64,000 nt of DNA. Origin: Floridanema evergladense (lineage in GTDB: Bacteria; Cyanobacteriota; Cyanobacteriia; Cyanobacteriales; Aerosakkonemataceae). The position numbers were made by a program, and so were the translations under genes. Numbering within the stretch: position 1 is the stretch's first letter; each line of letters opens with the position of its first letter. This document shows positions 7,419 through 17,080 of the stretch, one piece after another. The DNA is taken from assembly GCF_041929205.1 (NCBI RefSeq), contig NZ_JBHFNT010000300.1; one strand, given 5' to 3'. A model generated the notes under the pieces. That model searched no databases, was not told where the DNA came from, and saw nothing but the letters and a program-made list of their open reading frames with translations.

Positions 7419-9206
7419 TTAATTTTTGGCTAATGGTAGTTCGTAAATGTTCCAGAATGCGCCGCCTAATGCTGAGTATTTGATGCCTTTAATCCGATCG
7501 CGCACAGCTGCCAATGATAGCGGGTTAACCAAGTAAATTACTGGCAATTCTTCTTGGACAATATTTTGGAATTTGGCATAAATTTCTTTGCGTTTGTTTT
7601 CGTCTAATTCTTGTGCGCCTGCAATCATTAGGCGATCGATCTCTTTTTCCCAATCAGAAACTACCCAACCATTTATCGGCGGTTCACCTGGCGTTGGCCC
7701 TTGGTTAAAGCTATGCAAACCACCTGTGCTATTCCACACATTAGCACCATCATTTGGTTCCACTCCTCCAGTTAATCCTAGTAAATAACATTCCCAATCT
7801 CTAGTGTTAGAAAGTTTATCTACTAAGGTGCCAAAGTTAATCGGTGTAAAATCAACTTGAATCCCAATTGTACTCAAATCTTGCTTGATTTGTGCTCCCA
7901 TTGCTTCCCGAATTTTATTACCGCTATTTGTCATTAATGTGAAGCGGACACGATTACCGTCCCAATCTAATAATTGCCCATCAGCGTTATATTTAAATCC
8001 CGCTTTTTGTAGTAATTCCTTAGCTTTTTCTAGGTTATAATTATAAACTTTCAGCCCTTTTTCGGGAGATAAGTAATAAGGACTTTGTACGGAAATAGGC
8101 GAATTTTGCGGTTTACCTAATCCACGAAAGACATTGTTAATCATGGTTTGGCGATCGATCGCATAAGCTACTGCTTGCCGAAATTCCCTAGTGTTAAACC
8201 ACCGCGACTTTATGGGATTAACAATTGGTTGTCCATTAGCATTTTTCGCCTTATTTAAGTTAAAAGAAATAAAATTTGTGCCGGAAGCAGGGCCACCATT
8301 ATAAATTGTAAAATTCCCCCGCTTTTCTTCTCGCTTTAGTAGGGAGAAAATGTCCGGTTGCACACTTATCGAATCCAAACTTCCTGAACGAAACTGCATT
8401 AAAGCCACATCAGTTGATTCTACAATTTGCCAAACCATTCTTTCAATATATGGCTGTTGCCGACCTTGACTATCTTTCCGCCAAAAATAAGGATTCCGAC
8501 GAAAAATTATCCGTTGACTTGTGTCATATCGTTCTAAAGTATAAGGCCCATTAACTACTATTTCATTTGGTGGTGTATTCACTCCCCAAGTTGTCAGAAA
8601 TACAGGTTTGCCATCTTGGTTTTTTTGATTAACATATTTTCTTAAAATATGCGCTGGTAATATCGGCAATCCAGTCACTCTTAAAAATGGGGCAAAAGGT
8701 TCTGGAACAGTAAATTCTACTCTGCGCCCATCTAATTTTTTTACTGTTGGCAAAGCCCGACTTGCACCAATTCTCAAAACATCTCTACTATCAGTAGGAA
8801 TTCTTTCATTCAAGTATATTTCATTGTATGTAAAAATTACATCATCTGCCGTTAACGGTTTGCCATCTGACCATTTTAAATTCGGTTTAAGCGTAAAAAC
8901 TATCTTTTTTTTATCTTCCGAAATTGTCCAAGATTCTGCTAAGTCTGGTTCAATTTTACCTGTCAAACCGTTTTCCGTAACCAATCCATCAAACATGATA
9001 CTAGTAGGACTGGGTGCTTCTTGAACGAAAGGCGGGTTAAAAGTTTTTGGATCGCTAAGTATACTGGTAACAACTTGTGGAACTTGGGCACTGGCACTTT
9101 TAATTCTTAAGGCGCTACAGCTGCTAAGGGCGATCGCGCCAACGAACAACAACACTAAGAAAAATCCCGAAAACCTGATTCTTTTAATAGCCGAGTATTT
9201 CATCAT
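7419..9206 (-). CDS. ABC transporter solute-binding lipoprotein, family 5 (peptide/nickel type)
   Basis: A 595-residue protein with a lipoprotein signal (hydrophobic residues 14-28, LSSC lipobox) and the complete SBP family 5 fold. Hallmarks are FNPPFVQEAPSPTSIMFDGLV, LAESWTISEDKKKIVFTLKPNLKWSDGKPLTADDVIFTY and REFRQAVAYAIDRQTMIN. Family members bind oligopeptides, nickel or other small ligands for a dipeptide-type ABC importer. No permease gene is adjacent, so it probably works with permeases encoded elsewhere. The short gap to larB hints at, but does not prove, a nickel-related ligand. Confidence 0.92.
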   Translation of the reverse strand: MMKYSAIKRIRFSGFFLVLLFVGAIALSSCSALRIKSASAQVPQVVTSILSDPKTFNPPFVQEAPSPTSIMFDGLVTENGLTGKIEPDLAESWTISEDKKKIVFTLKPNLKWSDGKPLTADDVIFTYNEIYLNERIPTDSRDVLRIGASRALPTVKKLDGRRVEFTVPEPFAPFLRVTGLPILPAHILRKYVNQKNQDGKPVFLTTWGVNTPPNEIVVNGPYTLERYDTSQRIIFRRNPYFWRKDSQGRQQPYIERMVWQIVESTDVALMQFRSGSLDSISVQPDIFSLLKREEKRGNFTIYNGGPASGTNFISFNLNKAKNANGQPIVNPIKSRWFNTREFRQAVAYAIDRQTMINNVFRGLGKPQNSPISVQSPYYLSPEKGLKVYNYNLEKAKELLQKAGFKYNADGQLLDWDGNRVRFTLMTNSGNKIREAMGAQIKQDLSTIGIQVDFTPINFGTLVDKLSNTRDWECYLLGLTGGVEPNDGANVWNSTGGLHSFNQGPTPGEPPINGWVVSDWEKEIDRLMIAGAQELDENKRKEIYAKFQNIVQEELPVIYLVNPLSLAAVRDRIKGIKYSALGGAFWNIYELPLAKN

Positions 9207-9231
9207 CGATCTTCTCTAAAAATTAACTAAT

Positions 9232-9849
9232 CTACTGAGTTTGTAGCCAACCAAGAAAATTTTTGCTTTGAGTAAAATAATTTATGCCTGCATCACCGAG
9301 AACTTGTTGAACTGCTGGCGTACTGAAGTCTCTGGTATTTCCACTCAGAAATACCTTGATTTCATCTGGATGTAAAGCTGCATGATTTAATATGGATTTG
9401 ATAATCAAATTATCTACAATATCATCTTTAATCATCAAAGCTTCCGGTTGTGAAAGACTTATTTGTGATATCTCCTGAAGTGTATTTTCCTTTAATGTTA
9501 TCATTTCTGCTTTTCTGAACATTTGAGTTACTGCTTCATTAAGGCGTTCCTGAATATCATTTAATCGATCTCTACTGCCAATTCTGGCTTGTTCAAGGGA
9601 GGAAACTAAAGACTTTGCATGAATTGATGTTCGATCTCTTTTTGATTCATTGATTTGTTTCTCCAATTCTCTCTGAAATTGCTGGCTATAAACTTTCTCT
9701 TTTTGCCATGTAGAAAGAATCTCCACATAACAAATACTTGGTATTGCTAGACGGACTGTTTCTGGTGTACTTCTTAGCAATATACCTGCTTCAGCATCTT
9801 GTCCTTTAGCAATACTCATCAGAAAATTAGTTTCAAGGTAAAGTATCAC
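9232..9849 (-). CDS. PIN-like domain protein (putative ribonuclease)
   Basis: A 205-residue protein that looks like a divergent PIN domain with a helical insertion. The first acidic motif is at the N-terminus (LYLETNFLMSIAKG; Glu6 where most PIN domains have Asp). A second acidic helix (SICYVEILSTW) follows, then a coiled-coil-like insertion (about residues 65-130), and the C-terminal acidic parts DDIVDNLIIKSIL and VFLSGNTRDFSTP. PIN proteins usually cut RNA. It overlaps the preceding gene by 17 nt, so the two are translationally linked. The function is inferred from motif layout only. Confidence 0.65.
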   Translation of the reverse strand: MILYLETNFLMSIAKGQDAEAGILLRSTPETVRLAIPSICYVEILSTWQKEKVYSQQFQRELEKQINESKRDRTSIHAKSLVSSLEQARIGSRDRLNDIQERLNEAVTQMFRKAEMITLKENTLQEISQISLSQPEALMIKDDIVDNLIIKSILNHAALHPDEIKVFLSGNTRDFSTPAVQQVLGDAGINYFTQSKNFLGWLQTQ

Positions 9850-10306
9850 TTTCCAGTACTACCTCAGATTTTGTTGTTCCATCCGCTAACAGTTGTAATA
9901 AACCAATTTCTTCTACTCTATCTGATGCAGGTGGCTTTTCTGATTTCCAATGATAAGCTAAATCTCTTAACCACGCTTCCAGCAATGTTTCAAAATATGG
10001 ATCGAAAATTCGTTTATTAGCAAATTCAGGATCGTAGTGGCTAAGTATATCCGCAGTTTTGAGATTCAGCAAAGCTTCCGAGATATTAACACTTTCTCCT
10101 GAAAAAATCTCAATCTCTGACAAATCAGCCAACATTAAAAAAGGGATAACTTTATTCAAATATTTACTGTATAATTTTAATTGAGAGAAGGCTTCCTGTT
10201 TTGCATGAGCTAAAGCTTTTACTTCAGCAATTAAAACCTCTTCTCCTTCATTATTGTAGGCAATAATATCGACCCATACTTTGCGAGTAAATTTTGCTGT
10301 TTCCAT
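9833..10306 (-). CDS. putative PD-(D/E)XK nuclease-like partner of the PIN protein
   Basis: A 157-residue soluble protein. Its N-terminal part has the layout of a restriction-endonuclease fold active site: Asp13 in VWVDIIAY and Glu28-Val-Lys30 in VLIAEVKA, followed by an amphipathic helix (KQEAFSQLKLYSKYL) and a strand (IPFLMLADLSEIEIF). It is the first gene of a two-gene unit whose 3' end overlaps the PIN gene. It may be a nuclease or a catalytically modest partner. The fold assignment is inference and should be checked by profile search. Confidence 0.55.
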   Translation of the reverse strand: METAKFTRKVWVDIIAYNNEGEEVLIAEVKALAHAKQEAFSQLKLYSKYLNKVIPFLMLADLSEIEIFSGESVNISEALLNLKTADILSHYDPEFANKRIFDPYFETLLEAWLRDLAYHWKSEKPPASDRVEEIGLLQLLADGTTKSEVVLESDTLP

Positions 10307-10347
10307 TACCTTTCATCCTTTTAACAAATCTCAGGTTTTCCAGCGAC

Positions 10348-10830
10348 TTAATCAGCTGCTACCAGTAAAGCTACAGAATAGGCACAAATTCCTTCTTCTC
10401 TTCCTTCAGGGCCTAATTTTTCGTTGGTGGTGGCTTTAATGCTAATTTGGTCAGGTTTTAATTCTAAAACAGCTGCCAAGCGATCGCGCATTGCCGAAAT
10501 ATGCGGTTTCAATTTCGGACGTTCCGCGACAATTACCGAGTCAATATTACTCACTCGCCAACCTTTTTCCCGGACGAGTCGATCGACCTGACTTAACAAC
10601 ATTAAACTATCCGCCCCCGCCCATTTTGAATCGCTGGGCGGGAAATAATGACCGATATCCCCCAAACTTAACGCCCCCAGCATTGCATCCATAATCGCGT
10701 GAGTCAGGACATCAGCATCACTATGCCCTAATAATCCCATTTCGTGAGAAATCTGGACACCTCCCAAAATTAAAGGTCGTCCAGATACCAATCGATGAAT
10801 ATCGTAACCGTTACCTATGCGAATGTTCAT
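10348..10830 (-). CDS. ispF: 2-C-methyl-D-erythritol 2,4-cyclodiphosphate synthase
   Basis: IspF cyclises CDP-methylerythritol 2-phosphate in the plastid-type MEP isoprenoid pathway, supplying carotenoid, chlorophyll phytyl and quinone side chains. The 160-residue protein has the complete family pattern: RIGNGYDIHRL with metal ligands Asp10 and His12, GHSDADVLTHAIMDAMLGA with His44, and the C-terminal ATTNEKLGPEGREEGI. Its ATG overlaps the stop of the DUF1517 gene (ATGA), so the two are translationally coupled. Confidence 0.96.
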   Translation of the reverse strand: MNIRIGNGYDIHRLVSGRPLILGGVQISHEMGLLGHSDADVLTHAIMDAMLGALSLGDIGHYFPPSDSKWAGADSLMLLSQVDRLVREKGWRVSNIDSVIVAERPKLKPHISAMRDRLAAVLELKPDQISIKATTNEKLGPEGREEGICAYSVALLVAAD

Positions 10831-11855
10831 GCTAGTTGCATCATATTTGCGTACTCACTTAACATTTCATCATAAGTTAGGCTCTCTGTGTCAGATTGGG
10901 GAGTCCAAAGTAACTCAAATACAGAAAGATATTCTGGTGGAGTAGCCGCAATTTTTTCTAATGCTTGCTTCAAATCTTGCGTTGAGTACACATCACCAAA
11001 CATCGGGCGATCGTTCTCTGTCCCAATTAATAAAGTAACAACAATGTATGTCCCCGGTTCTTGTTCTGGTTTAACATCTTGTTTAAGTTGGCGCACTTTC
11101 CCCTTAACATTAGACAAGGTTTCTGCACTAAATTTCGTGCGTTCTTCTATGGAAATCTGATTGAAGAGTTTTTCCGCTTCTTCCCGACTCTTCACCGTTT
11201 TAGAACTAGCAGAAACGTGCGTCCAATTTTCTGGCGTTCGCAACAATGCTAACACCGACTCCTGCATTAATTCGGTTAGTCCTTCGGGAGTGTTAGTATC
11301 AATTTGCAAGCTTAAATCTGTTAGTTGTTTCTGCACTACATGGGCTTGTGCTAATAACCCAATTTGCACTTTACTTACAGTAACAATATTATTGTCTAAT
11401 TCTTTGTTCCCAGTAGAATAAGTTACTATTTCTTCACCTGAACTGCTTTTACTGCTAATTGCGTTTTTCATGGCAAAAGCGATCGCCAACGCCAAAATTC
11501 CCAAAATCAAAATCAACACAATTATCGGCAGTGGTGAATAATAGTAACCATAGCCCCCACGATAATAACCTCCAGGCGCAACATACACATTCGTCGGACT
11601 TGTATAAGTCGGATTACTGCGATAACCTCCTGAATCATTATCAGAAAATCCTCGACTCGGAGCACTGCGGGAAGGCGAAGACCGATTAAAAGAACCTCCA
11701 CCACTGCGCCCCCCACCCCGTTTTGCTAATGCTTCCTGACCAACATTTAAACTTACTTGTTTGTGAGTGGGCGTAAACTCAATGTTGACTGCATTAACTA
11801 ACAAAAGAGAAACAGCAGCTGTACAACAAAATTGTAACTTAGACTTCATTCTCAT
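10827..11855 (-). CDS. DUF1517 family membrane protein
   Basis: 342 residues. The N-terminus is signal-like (hydrophobic residues 7-22). It is followed by a low-complexity Gly/Ser/Arg-rich linker (AKRGGGRSGGGSF, then RSSPSRSAPSRG and Tyr/Gly repeats), a single strong transmembrane span (PLPIIVLILILGILALAIAFAM) and a cytoplasmic or stromal DUF1517 domain (VSKVQIGLLAQAHVVQKQL, LLRTPENWTHVSASSKTV). Homologues are widespread in cyanobacteria and plastids, where they are membrane-associated with unclear function. It is the first gene of an ATGA-coupled unit with ispF. Confidence 0.88.
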   Translation of the reverse strand: MRMKSKLQFCCTAAVSLLLVNAVNIEFTPTHKQVSLNVGQEALAKRGGGRSGGGSFNRSSPSRSAPSRGFSDNDSGGYRSNPTYTSPTNVYVAPGGYYRGGYGYYYSPLPIIVLILILGILALAIAFAMKNAISSKSSSGEEIVTYSTGNKELDNNIVTVSKVQIGLLAQAHVVQKQLTDLSLQIDTNTPEGLTELMQESVLALLRTPENWTHVSASSKTVKSREEAEKLFNQISIEERTKFSAETLSNVKGKVRQLKQDVKPEQEPGTYIVVTLLIGTENDRPMFGDVYSTQDLKQALEKIAATPPEYLSVFELLWTPQSDTESLTYDEMLSEYANMMQLA

Positions 11856-12011
11856 AGGTCAAATTCAGAGCTTTACTCCGATCGTACTTCTTCCATTTAG
11901 ATTGCCCTCACTCTCACTTACAATTTACTTATTTAATATTTGTTTACATAAATTTTTGTTTTGAATAAATACCCATCAAAATAAAAAACTTAAAGCTTCC
12001 TTTCTGCCTTC

Positions 12012-12719
12012 TTAATCAGCGGCTTCTTCACCTGATTGTTGCAGCCAAATTTGATATAAATCGGGACGACGATCGCGCGTTCTTGCAATCTGCTGTTGCG
12101 ATCGCCAACGGGCAATCTCTCCGTGATTTCCTGATAGTAATACATCCGGTACTCGCCAACCACGAAATTCTGGTGGACGGGTATATTGAGGATAATCTAA
12201 CAAAATCGCTTCAAAACTTTCAGCTTTCAAAGATTCTTCTTTCCCCACCGTTCCTGGCAATAACCGCACCACACCATTAATTAACGTTAATGCCGGAATT
12301 TCTCCACAAGTTAACACAAAATCTCCCAAAGAAACCTCACGAGTCACTAAATTTAACACTCTTTCATCAACCCCTTCATAATGACCGCAAATAATTACAA
12401 TTTGCTGATAATTTGTCGCCAATTCTTTTAATAATGGTTGATTCAAAGTTTCCCCTTGGGGAGTCATTAAAATTACCTCCCGTTTTGGTAAAATTGGTAG
12501 AGATTCCACAGCCGCAAAGATCGGTTCTGGCTTCATTAACATTCCCACACCACCACCGTAAGGTTCGTCATCTACTCGTCGATGCTTATCTGTGGCATAA
12601 TCTCTGGGATTTACCAGATTTACAGTAGCAATCTGTTTGGCTAAAGCTTTACCTAACAACCCGGAACTTAGTGGGGAAGTAAAAAAATCGGGAAACAGGG
12701 TAACAACATCTATCTGCAC
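12012..12719 (-). CDS. trmD: tRNA (guanine-N1-)-methyltransferase
   Basis: TrmD methylates G37 next to the anticodon and keeps the reading frame during translation. The family N-terminus is VQIDVVTLFPDFF, so I place the start at the GTG at 12719; the frame is open to an ATG at 12857 but those 46 residues do not fit. Motifs: RRVDDEPYGGGVGMLMKPEP, ICGHYEGVDERV and the trefoil-knot SAM loop LTCGEIPALTLINGVVRLLPG. The resulting ~235 residues match the family. Confidence 0.94.
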   Translation of the reverse strand: MQIDVVTLFPDFFTSPLSSGLLGKALAKQIATVNLVNPRDYATDKHRRVDDEPYGGGVGMLMKPEPIFAAVESLPILPKREVILMTPQGETLNQPLLKELATNYQQIVIICGHYEGVDERVLNLVTREVSLGDFVLTCGEIPALTLINGVVRLLPGTVGKEESLKAESFEAILLDYPQYTRPPEFRGWRVPDVLLSGNHGEIARWRSQQQIARTRDRRPDLYQIWLQQSGEEAAD

Positions 12720-13247
12720 AATTTTATAATCTCTTGAAAAAGAACTACTATCTAGTGCAACGCCGCAGAAATAACCAATCAGTTGAAAAAAGGTAAAAGC
12801 CTTCTCTCCTTGGAACCCTCTGCCTTCTTGCATTAGTTTAGCTACAAAAGTTACCAAAAGATGGCAACAATAATGTTAAAAATTAGGACTCATTACCAAT
12901 TTGGATAACTTAGTCCAATGGCAAGTTTTGTACTTTGATACTAACAGATTGTAGGATCTAGCTAATTTGTGAATAATGGCTAATTTCTGGCGATGAGGGA
13001 CAAAAAATTTCATAAATGTTTAATAATAGGTTTTATAAACTACTATTATGTGTTAATGATTACGATCGAGAGCTTTAACCATACCAGTACTGAGTTCTGA
13101 GTAAGCAGTTACTTACTTTAGGATTATTAGCTTTCTCTTCATAATCGCAGGAGATGAGAAGGCGGAACTCAGGACAAAAATGAGGAGAACAAACATTTGT
13201 TAAGTATGGCTTAAAACTCAGGCTAACCGGAGAAGAGGAAACATAGA
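12720..13247. other. intergenic region upstream of trmD and cphB
   Basis: The divergent space between trmD and cphB, about 528 bp, holds no supportable gene. It must contain both promoters. A GAGGAAACATAG just before the ATG at 13248 could serve as the cphB ribosome-binding site. I found no clear GTA-N8-TAC (NtcA) site when scanning by eye. Confidence 0.5.
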
Positions 13248-14129
13248 ATGCTGCAATTAGAAGTTCAAGTACAGGAACAAAGAAAACCCCAACCGATGAA
13301 AACAGCAGTGATGGTGATTGGTGGTGCGGAAGATAAAGTACATGGTAGAGAAATTCTCCACGCTTTCTTTAATCGTTCTGGAGGAGCAGATGCTCAAATA
13401 GCGATCATACCATCAGCGTCTCGCGAACCTGCGATTATTGGCGAAAGATATCGGGTAATTTTTCAGGAGATGGGGGCGAAGCGGATCGAGATTTTGGATA
13501 TTCGCGATCGCGTTCAGTGCGAAGAACCCGCTTACCATGAATTCTTAGAAGTTTGTACTGGTGTATTTATGACAGGTGGCGATCAGCTGAGATTGTGCGG
13601 ATTGCTGGCTGATACGCCCTTTATGGAAAAATTACGCTTGGGTGTTTGGCAAGGTAGACTGACTTTAGCCGGAACTAGCGCAGGTGCAGCGGTGATGGGA
13701 CACCACATGATCGCAGGTGGTGGAAGTGGCGAATGTCCCAACCGTTCCTTAGTCGATATGGCAACGGGTTTAGGTTTCTTACCAGAAGTAATTGTCGATC
13801 AACATTTTCACAATCGGAATCGTATGGCAAGATTAATGAGTGCTGTTTCCGCCCATCCCGATCGCTTAGGTATTGGTATTGATGAAGATACCTGTGCTTT
13901 ATTTGAAGGAGACGGTATTATTCAAGTCTTAGGAAAAGGTACCGTCACCATTGTTGACCCTTCAGAAATTTCTTATACCAATCAACCATACATCGGTGCT
14001 ACCGATCCGATCAGTATTTATAATTTGAGGGTTCACATTCTTAGTTATGGCGATCGCTATGATATGCGTCAACGCAAAATAATTCCTTCTTTAGGTGAAG
14101 GATGTGTCTCCGATCAAACAGGAACATAA
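13248..14129 (+). CDS. cphB: cyanophycinase
   Basis: A serine-type exopeptidase (S51 family) that hydrolyses the storage polymer cyanophycin to beta-Asp-Arg dipeptides. The nucleophile sits in AGTSAGAAVMG (Ser144) and the His in VDQHFHNRNR (His186). These correspond to Ser132/His174 of the Synechocystis enzyme with a constant 12-residue offset. The MTGGDQLRL loop and GIGIDEDTCALF region are also present. 293 residues with a slightly long N-terminus; MKTAVMVIGG at residue 17 is an alternative start. cphA follows 243 bp downstream on the same strand. Confidence 0.96.
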   Translation: MLQLEVQVQEQRKPQPMKTAVMVIGGAEDKVHGREILHAFFNRSGGADAQIAIIPSASREPAIIGERYRVIFQEMGAKRIEILDIRDRVQCEEPAYHEFLEVCTGVFMTGGDQLRLCGLLADTPFMEKLRLGVWQGRLTLAGTSAGAAVMGHHMIAGGGSGECPNRSLVDMATGLGFLPEVIVDQHFHNRNRMARLMSAVSAHPDRLGIGIDEDTCALFEGDGIIQVLGKGTVTIVDPSEISYTNQPYIGATDPISIYNLRVHILSYGDRYDMRQRKIIPSLGEGCVSDQTGT

Positions 14130-14372
14130 AATTAACCTAGTGTTGTTCCTTTTGTCTGTGGCTGAAAATGTTGAACCTGAGTGCTGGCTATTCTAGTTAA
14201 CTAGTAGTATTTTTAACGTTGTTGCTTAAGCAATTTCCTTGAAGCTATCAGGAAAAGCAAAAATGCTTCCAAAAAAGTGTTACTGGTGAACAGTTTAGTG
14301 TAGCCTCTGAATTTGAAACTAGATAATCGTGTTTACTGCTGTCCTGCTGCTCAATGACTCTCGGATATTGCC

Positions 14373-17051
14373 ATGAAAATTCTTAAAATCCAGACGTTAC
14401 GCGGTCCTAACTACTGGAGCATTCGACGACATAAACTTATCGTGATGCGTCTCGATTTGGAAGAACTTGCCGATCGCCCGTCGAACGAAATTCCAGGTTT
14501 TTATGAAGGATTGGTTCAAGTTTTACCTAGTTTAATAGAGCATTTTTGTTCCCCAGGGTGTCGTGGTGGTTTCTTGAGTAGAGTCAAAGAAGGCACGCTG
14601 ATGGGACATATCATCGAGCACGTTGCCCTGGAACTACAAATGTTAGCCGGGATCGAAGTGGGATTTGGTCGCACTCGCGAAACGCCGGAACGTGGGATAT
14701 ATCACGTCGTAGTGGAGTACAAAGACGAACAAGCTGGTCGCTATGCAGTGCGGGCAGCGGTCAGGCTGTGTCAAAGCATCATCGACACAGGTACTTATCC
14801 CCAGGCAGAATTAGAGCAAGATTTACAAGACTTGAAAGAAATGGCAGCGGATGCTGCTTTAGGGCCAAGTACAGAAACTATTGTTAAAGAAGCAGAAATT
14901 AGGGGAATTCCTTGGACGGCTTTGAGTGCGCGTGCTTTGGTGCAATTCGGGCAAGGGGTATATCAAAAGCGCATTCAAGCAACTCTGTCTTCGCAAACGG
15001 GAATTTTAGGTGTAGAACTAGCTTCGGATAAAGAAAGTACCAAACAAATTTTACGGGAAGCGGGAGTGCCTGTTCCCAGAGGAACTGTAATCAATTTCTT
15101 GGATGAATTGGAAGAAGCGATCGCAGATGTGGGCGGATACCCGATCGTAATTAAGCCGTTGGATGGAAATCACGGACGCGGTATTACAATTAACATTGGT
15201 TCTTGGGAAGAAGCCGAAGAAGCTTACGATGCGGCAAAGGAAGTTTCTAAAGCTGTAATTGTGGAACGTTTCTATCAAGGACGGGATCACCGGATTTTAG
15301 TTGTCAATGGTAAAGTTGTCGCTGTTGCGGAAAGAATACCCGCCCACGTAGTTGGAGATGGGAAATCGACGATTCAAGAATTGATTGATGAAACTAATCG
15401 CGACCCAAATCGGGGCGTAGGGCATGATAATGTGCTGACGCGGATCGAACTCGATCGCACTTCCTGGCAATTGTTAGAAAAACAAGGTTACACCTTGGAA
15501 ACAGTATTGCCAAAAGAGCGGATTTGTTATCTCCGGGCAACCGCTAACCTGAGTACAGGGGGAATTGCGGTCGATCGAACTGACGAAATTCACAAAGAAA
15601 ACGTTTGGATTGCCCAAAGAGTAGCAAAAATTATCGGCTTGGATATTGCCGGAATCGATGTCGTTACATCTGATATCACTCGTCCATTGAAAGAAATGGA
15701 TGGGGTAATTGTGGAAGTGAATGCCGCACCCGGATTTAGAATGCACGCTTCGCCTAGCCGGGGAATTGCGCGAAATGTCGGTGGCGCGGTAATCGATATG
15801 CTATACCCCCCCGGCACACCTTCCCGGATTCCCATTTTGGCTGTCACAGGCACGAACGGCAAAACTACAACTACTCGCTTGTTAGCTCATATTTACCGCC
15901 AAACAGGTGTGGTGGTAGGTTACACGACGACTGATGGCACTTACATCGGGGAATTTTTGGTGGAAAAAGGTGATAATACTGGCCCCCAAAGTGCTCAATT
16001 GATTTTACAAGACCCGACGGTAGAAGTAGCGGTGTTGGAAGCTGCTAGGGGTGGGATTTTGCGATCGGGATTGGGATTTGATGCCTCAGATGTGGGCGTT
16101 ATCCTCAATGTCGCTGCCGATCACTTGGGTATTGCTGATATTGACACCGTAGAAAAATTAGCTCACGTTAAAAGTGTAGTAGCGGAAGCGATTCACCCCA
16201 ATGGCTATGCAGTGCTGAATGCTGACGATCCGTTAGTTTCCGCAATGGCGCAACGGACAAAGGCACAGGTAGCTTATTTCTCGATGAAGCCTGAATCCCA
16301 GTTAATTAAAGAACATACTCGCTCTGGGGGAATTGCCGCAGTTTATGAAAACGGCTATATTTCGATTTTGAAGGGAGATTGGACGATTCGGATCGAACAG
16401 GCGATTAATGTTCCCTTGACAATGGCAGGAAAAGCACCGTTTATGATTGCTAACACTTTAGCCGCTAGTTTGGCTGCTTTTGTTCAGGGTGTGGATGTTG
16501 ACGTGATTCGATCGGCAATCAAGACCTTCCGCGCTTCCAGCAATCAAACTCCCGGTAGAATGAATTTGTTTAACTTGGGCAAATATCATGCTTTAATTGA
16601 TTATGCCCACAACCCGCACAGCTACCAAGCTTTAAGCGCTTTCGTTCGCAGTTGGCCCGGTGAAAGAATTGGGGTAGTGGGTGGCCCGGGCGATCGACGG
16701 GATGAAGATTTTGTCCAAATTGGGAAGTTAGCGGCAGAAATGTTCGATCGGATCGTCGTCAAAGAAGATGATGACAACAGAGGTCGGCAAAGAGGCGATG
16801 GTGCCAGGTTAATTATTGAAGGCATCAAGCAAGCTAAACCAGATTTCAATTACGAAACAATTCTTGATGAAACAAAAGCAATTAATGCCGCTTTAGATAG
16901 TGCCACTGTCAACAGTTTGGTAGTAATTTTACCCGAAAGTGTAAGTCGTGCTGTCAGCTTAATTGAAGCTCGTAATCCCATCCCTGACCCAGTACAACAA
17001 CCCGCAACGGTAGAATCTAACAATGCAGTTACTTCCTCAGTAGGGAATTAG
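14373..17051 (+). CDS. cphA: cyanophycin synthetase
   Basis: CphA polymerises aspartate and arginine into cyanophycin using ATP, without ribosomes. At 892 residues it has the full architecture: an N-terminal domain (MKILKIQTLRGPNYWSIRRHKL), a central ATP-grasp domain (GYPIVIKPLDGNHGRGITINI and EVNAAPGFRMHASPSRG), and a C-terminal Mur-ligase-like domain with the P-loop GTNGKTTTT at residues 493-501 and DYAHNPHSYQAL further on. With cphB upstream this is the usual synthesis/degradation pair for nitrogen storage. The tail after about residue 870 is low complexity. Confidence 0.98.
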   Translation: MKILKIQTLRGPNYWSIRRHKLIVMRLDLEELADRPSNEIPGFYEGLVQVLPSLIEHFCSPGCRGGFLSRVKEGTLMGHIIEHVALELQMLAGIEVGFGRTRETPERGIYHVVVEYKDEQAGRYAVRAAVRLCQSIIDTGTYPQAELEQDLQDLKEMAADAALGPSTETIVKEAEIRGIPWTALSARALVQFGQGVYQKRIQATLSSQTGILGVELASDKESTKQILREAGVPVPRGTVINFLDELEEAIADVGGYPIVIKPLDGNHGRGITINIGSWEEAEEAYDAAKEVSKAVIVERFYQGRDHRILVVNGKVVAVAERIPAHVVGDGKSTIQELIDETNRDPNRGVGHDNVLTRIELDRTSWQLLEKQGYTLETVLPKERICYLRATANLSTGGIAVDRTDEIHKENVWIAQRVAKIIGLDIAGIDVVTSDITRPLKEMDGVIVEVNAAPGFRMHASPSRGIARNVGGAVIDMLYPPGTPSRIPILAVTGTNGKTTTTRLLAHIYRQTGVVVGYTTTDGTYIGEFLVEKGDNTGPQSAQLILQDPTVEVAVLEAARGGILRSGLGFDASDVGVILNVAADHLGIADIDTVEKLAHVKSVVAEAIHPNGYAVLNADDPLVSAMAQRTKAQVAYFSMKPESQLIKEHTRSGGIAAVYENGYISILKGDWTIRIEQAINVPLTMAGKAPFMIANTLAASLAAFVQGVDVDVIRSAIKTFRASSNQTPGRMNLFNLGKYHALIDYAHNPHSYQALSAFVRSWPGERIGVVGGPGDRRDEDFVQIGKLAAEMFDRIVVKEDDDNRGRQRGDGARLIIEGIKQAKPDFNYETILDETKAINAALDSATVNSLVVILPESVSRAVSLIEARNPIPDPVQQPATVESNNAVTSSVGN

Positions 17052-17080
17052 GGAACGGGGAACAGGGAACAGGTAAAATT

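Noticed and set aside
12900..13240. NtcA-type GTA-N8-TAC operator upstream of cphB
   Set aside because: GTAAGCAGTTAC near 13103 has a spacer of six, not eight; no other match seen by eye.
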